Origin: CAZKUN01 sp964555935
GTDB lineage: Bacteria > Armatimonadota > Zipacnadia > Zipacnadales > VGFC01
DNA length: 29,493 bases
NCBI GenBank assembly: GCA_964555935.1
Contig: CAZKUN010000103.1
Span: forward strand, 1 to 29,493
Direction of reading: 5' to 3'
Under the pieces are notes generated by a model, which did no database searches, was not told where the DNA came from, and saw nothing but the letters and a program-made list of their open reading frames with translations. Made by a program: the position numbers and the translations under genes. Shown piece by piece: positions 27,500 through 29,493 of this stretch; positions within the stretch are counted from its first letter, which is position 1; every line of letters begins with the position of its first letter.

Positions 27500-29493
27500 T
27501 GTCAAGCGACACCCTCAGTATGAGACTCCTCCCACACGCCTGGTTCTTGGTCCTGCTCGCGTCGGCGAGCGGCGCTCAGCCGCTTGTTGACCCGCTTGCG
27601 GCGCTGCCGCTGCTGGACGTCAACGCGGCGGCATTCCCCCGCGCGAGCCTCGTGGATTTCGGCGCGGCCCTCGAGGCGCCGGCGGGCCGGCACGGGAGCC
27701 TGTTTGTCGGCAAGGACGGCAAGTTCTACTTCGAGGACGGGACGCGCGGGAGATTCTGGGGGATCAACGTCGCAAAGGACGCCGTCTTCGTGCCGAAGGA
27801 CGTGATCGACCAGGCCGTGGCGTGCATCGCGTCGGCCGGTTTCAATCTGGTCCGGCTTCACCACGTGGATGGCGTCACAGGTCTTCTGCCGCCGGAACGA
27901 GCGGGCGAGGCGCAGCGGATCGCCCCGGACAAGCTGGACCTCCTGTTCTACTGGGTCCACGCGCTACGCGAGCGGGGCATCTATGTCTACCTCGACCTGC
28001 TGGACTTCCGGACGTTCCAAGAGGCGGAGGGCGTGGCGGAAGCGGAGGCGCTGGGCAGGGGCGCGAAGCCGGCGGCCGTGTTCAACGAGCGGCTGATCGA
28101 ATTGCAGATCGACTACGCGCGGGAGCTGCTGTTTGGCCAGCCGAACCCGTACTCAGGCATCCCATTGGGATTCGACCCCGCGGTAGCGATGGTCGAGTTG
28201 TGCGATGAGAACGGTCTCTTCCGGTGGCTGAAGAAGCTGGACGAGATCCCAGAGCCGTACCGATCTGAACTCCGGAAACGGTGGAACTTCTGGCTGCGAG
28301 GGATCTACCAGACGACGGATACCCTCGCGCAGGCGTGGACGCGTCCGGATGGGAGATCGGCGCTGGGGGTGGACGAGAGCATCGAGGCGGAGTCGGTGCA
28401 GCTATCGCTGCCGAGATCGGCGCTGCCCGAGTTCCCGTCGCCGACGGGACACCCGATCGGCGGGCTGAGCACCCCGGCGCGCGAGCGTGACGTGGCGCGT
28501 TTCTTCCATGGCGTGCACCGGCAGTATTTCGCCCAGATGAAGACGGCGCTGATCGGCCTCGGACTCAAGGCCCCCATCACCGCGGTGACGGACTGGGACG
28601 ACCCGGCGGATCTGTTGAGCATCACCGATGAGCTGGATTTCGTGGGCTGCAACTGGTACTACGACCACCCCGTCTTCAGCGCGAGTCGTGAATGGCGCGT
28701 GCCGAGTTTCTACGAAAACCGCAACTCAGTCGCCGACGATCGAGGCCTTGATTTCGCGCCATCAGCACTGAGAGCCGCCGTTGACGGCAAGCCGATCGTG
28801 TTGCGCGAGTGGGGAGCGTGCTGGCCCAGCAAGTTCCGAGGCGTCGGGTTGCTGGAGGGCGCCGCCTACGCGGCGCTGCAAGACATCGACGCGATGATCA
28901 TGTTCACTTACGACACGCGCCCCGACCGGCGACGGATCGAGTACTTCGACGTCAGCAGCGATCCCGTCCGTTGGGGCGTGGCAGGGATTGCCGGGGAGAT
29001 CTACCGGTCGGGGGCGGTGTCGCCCGCGACCAAGCACGTTGCCTTCGCGGCATCCAGGGCAGACGCGCTCGCAGCCCGGAGGCGGTCGCCGGCCGCGGCG
29101 AGCTTGACGCGGCTCGGGTGGACGTCGCAGGTCAGGCAGCACGTGTTCGATCAGACGGCTGACGTGGAGCGCGACCTCGTTGTCGCAACAGGACAGCTAC
29201 CCTTGGCATATCCTGGGGAGCGCGTCCTCTTCCCAGGGAGTCCGTCGTTGGCAGCGCTGCAGATGAGTGGATATGGACTGATCCCTCGGGATGCGTTCGC
29301 GGCGTCGCACGTGTTCGACGGTTTTGCGTACGACGCCGGGCAGCAGGCGGAGCTAGCGGAGGGGCTGAGGTTCGAGGTGGCGGACCTGGAAGCGGCGGGG
29401 CTGCAGCCGATCGGGCTGAGCGAAGACGGGGCGTTGGCCGGAGGGCGGGGCGGCCCGGGCGGGCTCGTGCTACGTGCCTGGTGGCGCCCCGGG
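27499..29493 (+). CDS. GH5-like (clan GH-A) glycoside hydrolase, 3' end outside the window
   Basis: The first 665 codons of an open frame that continues past the window edge. The ATG overlaps the deacetylase stop (TGATG). A hydrophobic stretch at about 13-27 (AWFLVLLASASGAQ) is a signal peptide. The catalytic barrel is recognisable from RFWGIN (85-90), GFNLVRLHH and IYVYLDLLD. The acid/base candidate is Glu237 in VELCDENG, and the nucleophile candidate is Glu437 in IVLREWGA. The region after about 530 probably starts an accessory beta domain. The substrate cannot be assigned. Co-transcription with the deacetylase suggests joint breakdown or remodelling of an external polysaccharide. Confidence 0.88.
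   Translation, partial: MSSDTLSMRLLPHAWFLVLLASASGAQPLVDPLAALPLLDVNAAAFPRASLVDFGAALEAPAGRHGSLFVGKDGKFYFEDGTRGRFWGINVAKDAVFVPKDVIDQAVACIASAGFNLVRLHHVDGVTGLLPPERAGEAQRIAPDKLDLLFYWVHALRERGIYVYLDLLDFRTFQEAEGVAEAEALGRGAKPAAVFNERLIELQIDYARELLFGQPNPYSGIPLGFDPAVAMVELCDENGLFRWLKKLDEIPEPYRSELRKRWNFWLRGIYQTTDTLAQAWTRPDGRSALGVDESIEAESVQLSLPRSALPEFPSPTGHPIGGLSTPARERDVARFFHGVHRQYFAQMKTALIGLGLKAPITAVTDWDDPADLLSITDELDFVGCNWYYDHPVFSASREWRVPSFYENRNSVADDRGLDFAPSALRAAVDGKPIVLREWGACWPSKFRGVGLLEGAAYAALQDIDAMIMFTYDTRPDRRRIEYFDVSSDPVRWGVAGIAGEIYRSGAVSPATKHVAFAASRADALAARRRSPAAASLTRLGWTSQVRQHVFDQTADVERDLVVATGQLPLAYPGERVLFPGSPSLAALQMSGYGLIPRDAFAASHVFDGFAYDAGQQAELAEGLRFEVADLEAAGLQPIGLSEDGALAGGRGGPGGLVLRAWWRPG

Noticed and set aside
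1..29493. tRNA, rRNA, insertion sequence, prophage or attachment site
   Set aside because: No tRNA cloverleaf or T-loop signature, no rRNA, no transposase or integrase, and no terminal inverted repeats with target duplication were seen on reading both strands.

Overview
This is a GC-rich bacterial chromosome segment from a free-living, probably uncultivated organism. The best taxonomic hint is the pseudopilin at 2267-2947. It combines a FTLIELLVVIAII signal, an ILFPVFARARAKARQ-type helix and a C-terminal H-x9-DG motif, a combination I associate with Armatimonadota and neighbouring groups. This placement is an inference from protein style; the window contains no rRNA, tRNA or phylogenetic marker.

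Left part (1-5.8 kb, all minus strand): a Cache-HAMP sensor histidine kinase, the pseudopilin, two tandem paralogous membrane proteins with an N-terminal HAAS-type domain, and the PadR regulator heading the group. The two paralogs share a perfect 102-bp direct repeat. The first has no normal start codon (ATA behind a full Shine-Dalgarno). The second is split by a one-base shift at a six-C run.

Middle (5.9-13.1 kb): a plus-strand run of four exported proteins with overlapping or tightly spaced genes. Three are divergent tandem paralogs (small beta domain, NPCBM-like domain, FlgO/CsgG-like domain). The fourth is an 895-residue multi-domain concanavalin A-like/carbohydrate-binding protein. A 51-residue membrane protein missing from simple ORF lists and an AraC-type regulator follow on the minus strand.

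Hydrogenase locus (13.2-25.1 kb, minus strand, transcribed right to left): hypA, hypF, hypC, hypD, hypE, then hydB, hydG, hydD, hydA (an NAD(P)-linked group 3b-type [NiFe] hydrogenase), its maturation protease, a single-domain response regulator, and a RegB/PrrB-like six-helix histidine kinase. The operon has a clear sigma70 promoter (TTGACA-N17-TATAAC) and a 122-nt leader made of three successive hairpins. The middle hairpin is a near-perfect match to the Rex (NADH/NAD+ repressor) operator. hypB is absent. A REPIN-like inverted pair of GTAG palindromes lies between hypF and hypC and supplies the hypF stop codon. The gene products would make, mature and possibly regulate by redox state a cytoplasmic hydrogenase that exchanges electrons between H2 and NAD(P)H.

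Right end (25.2-29.5 kb): a small cysteine-rich zinc-binding-like protein (minus strand). Then, on the plus strand from an extended -10 promoter, a TPR/Ig-like/NodB polysaccharide deacetylase overlaps by one base a GH5-like glycoside hydrolase that runs off the window. With the exported carbohydrate-binding proteins these suggest a lifestyle of polysaccharide handling combined with H2 metabolism.
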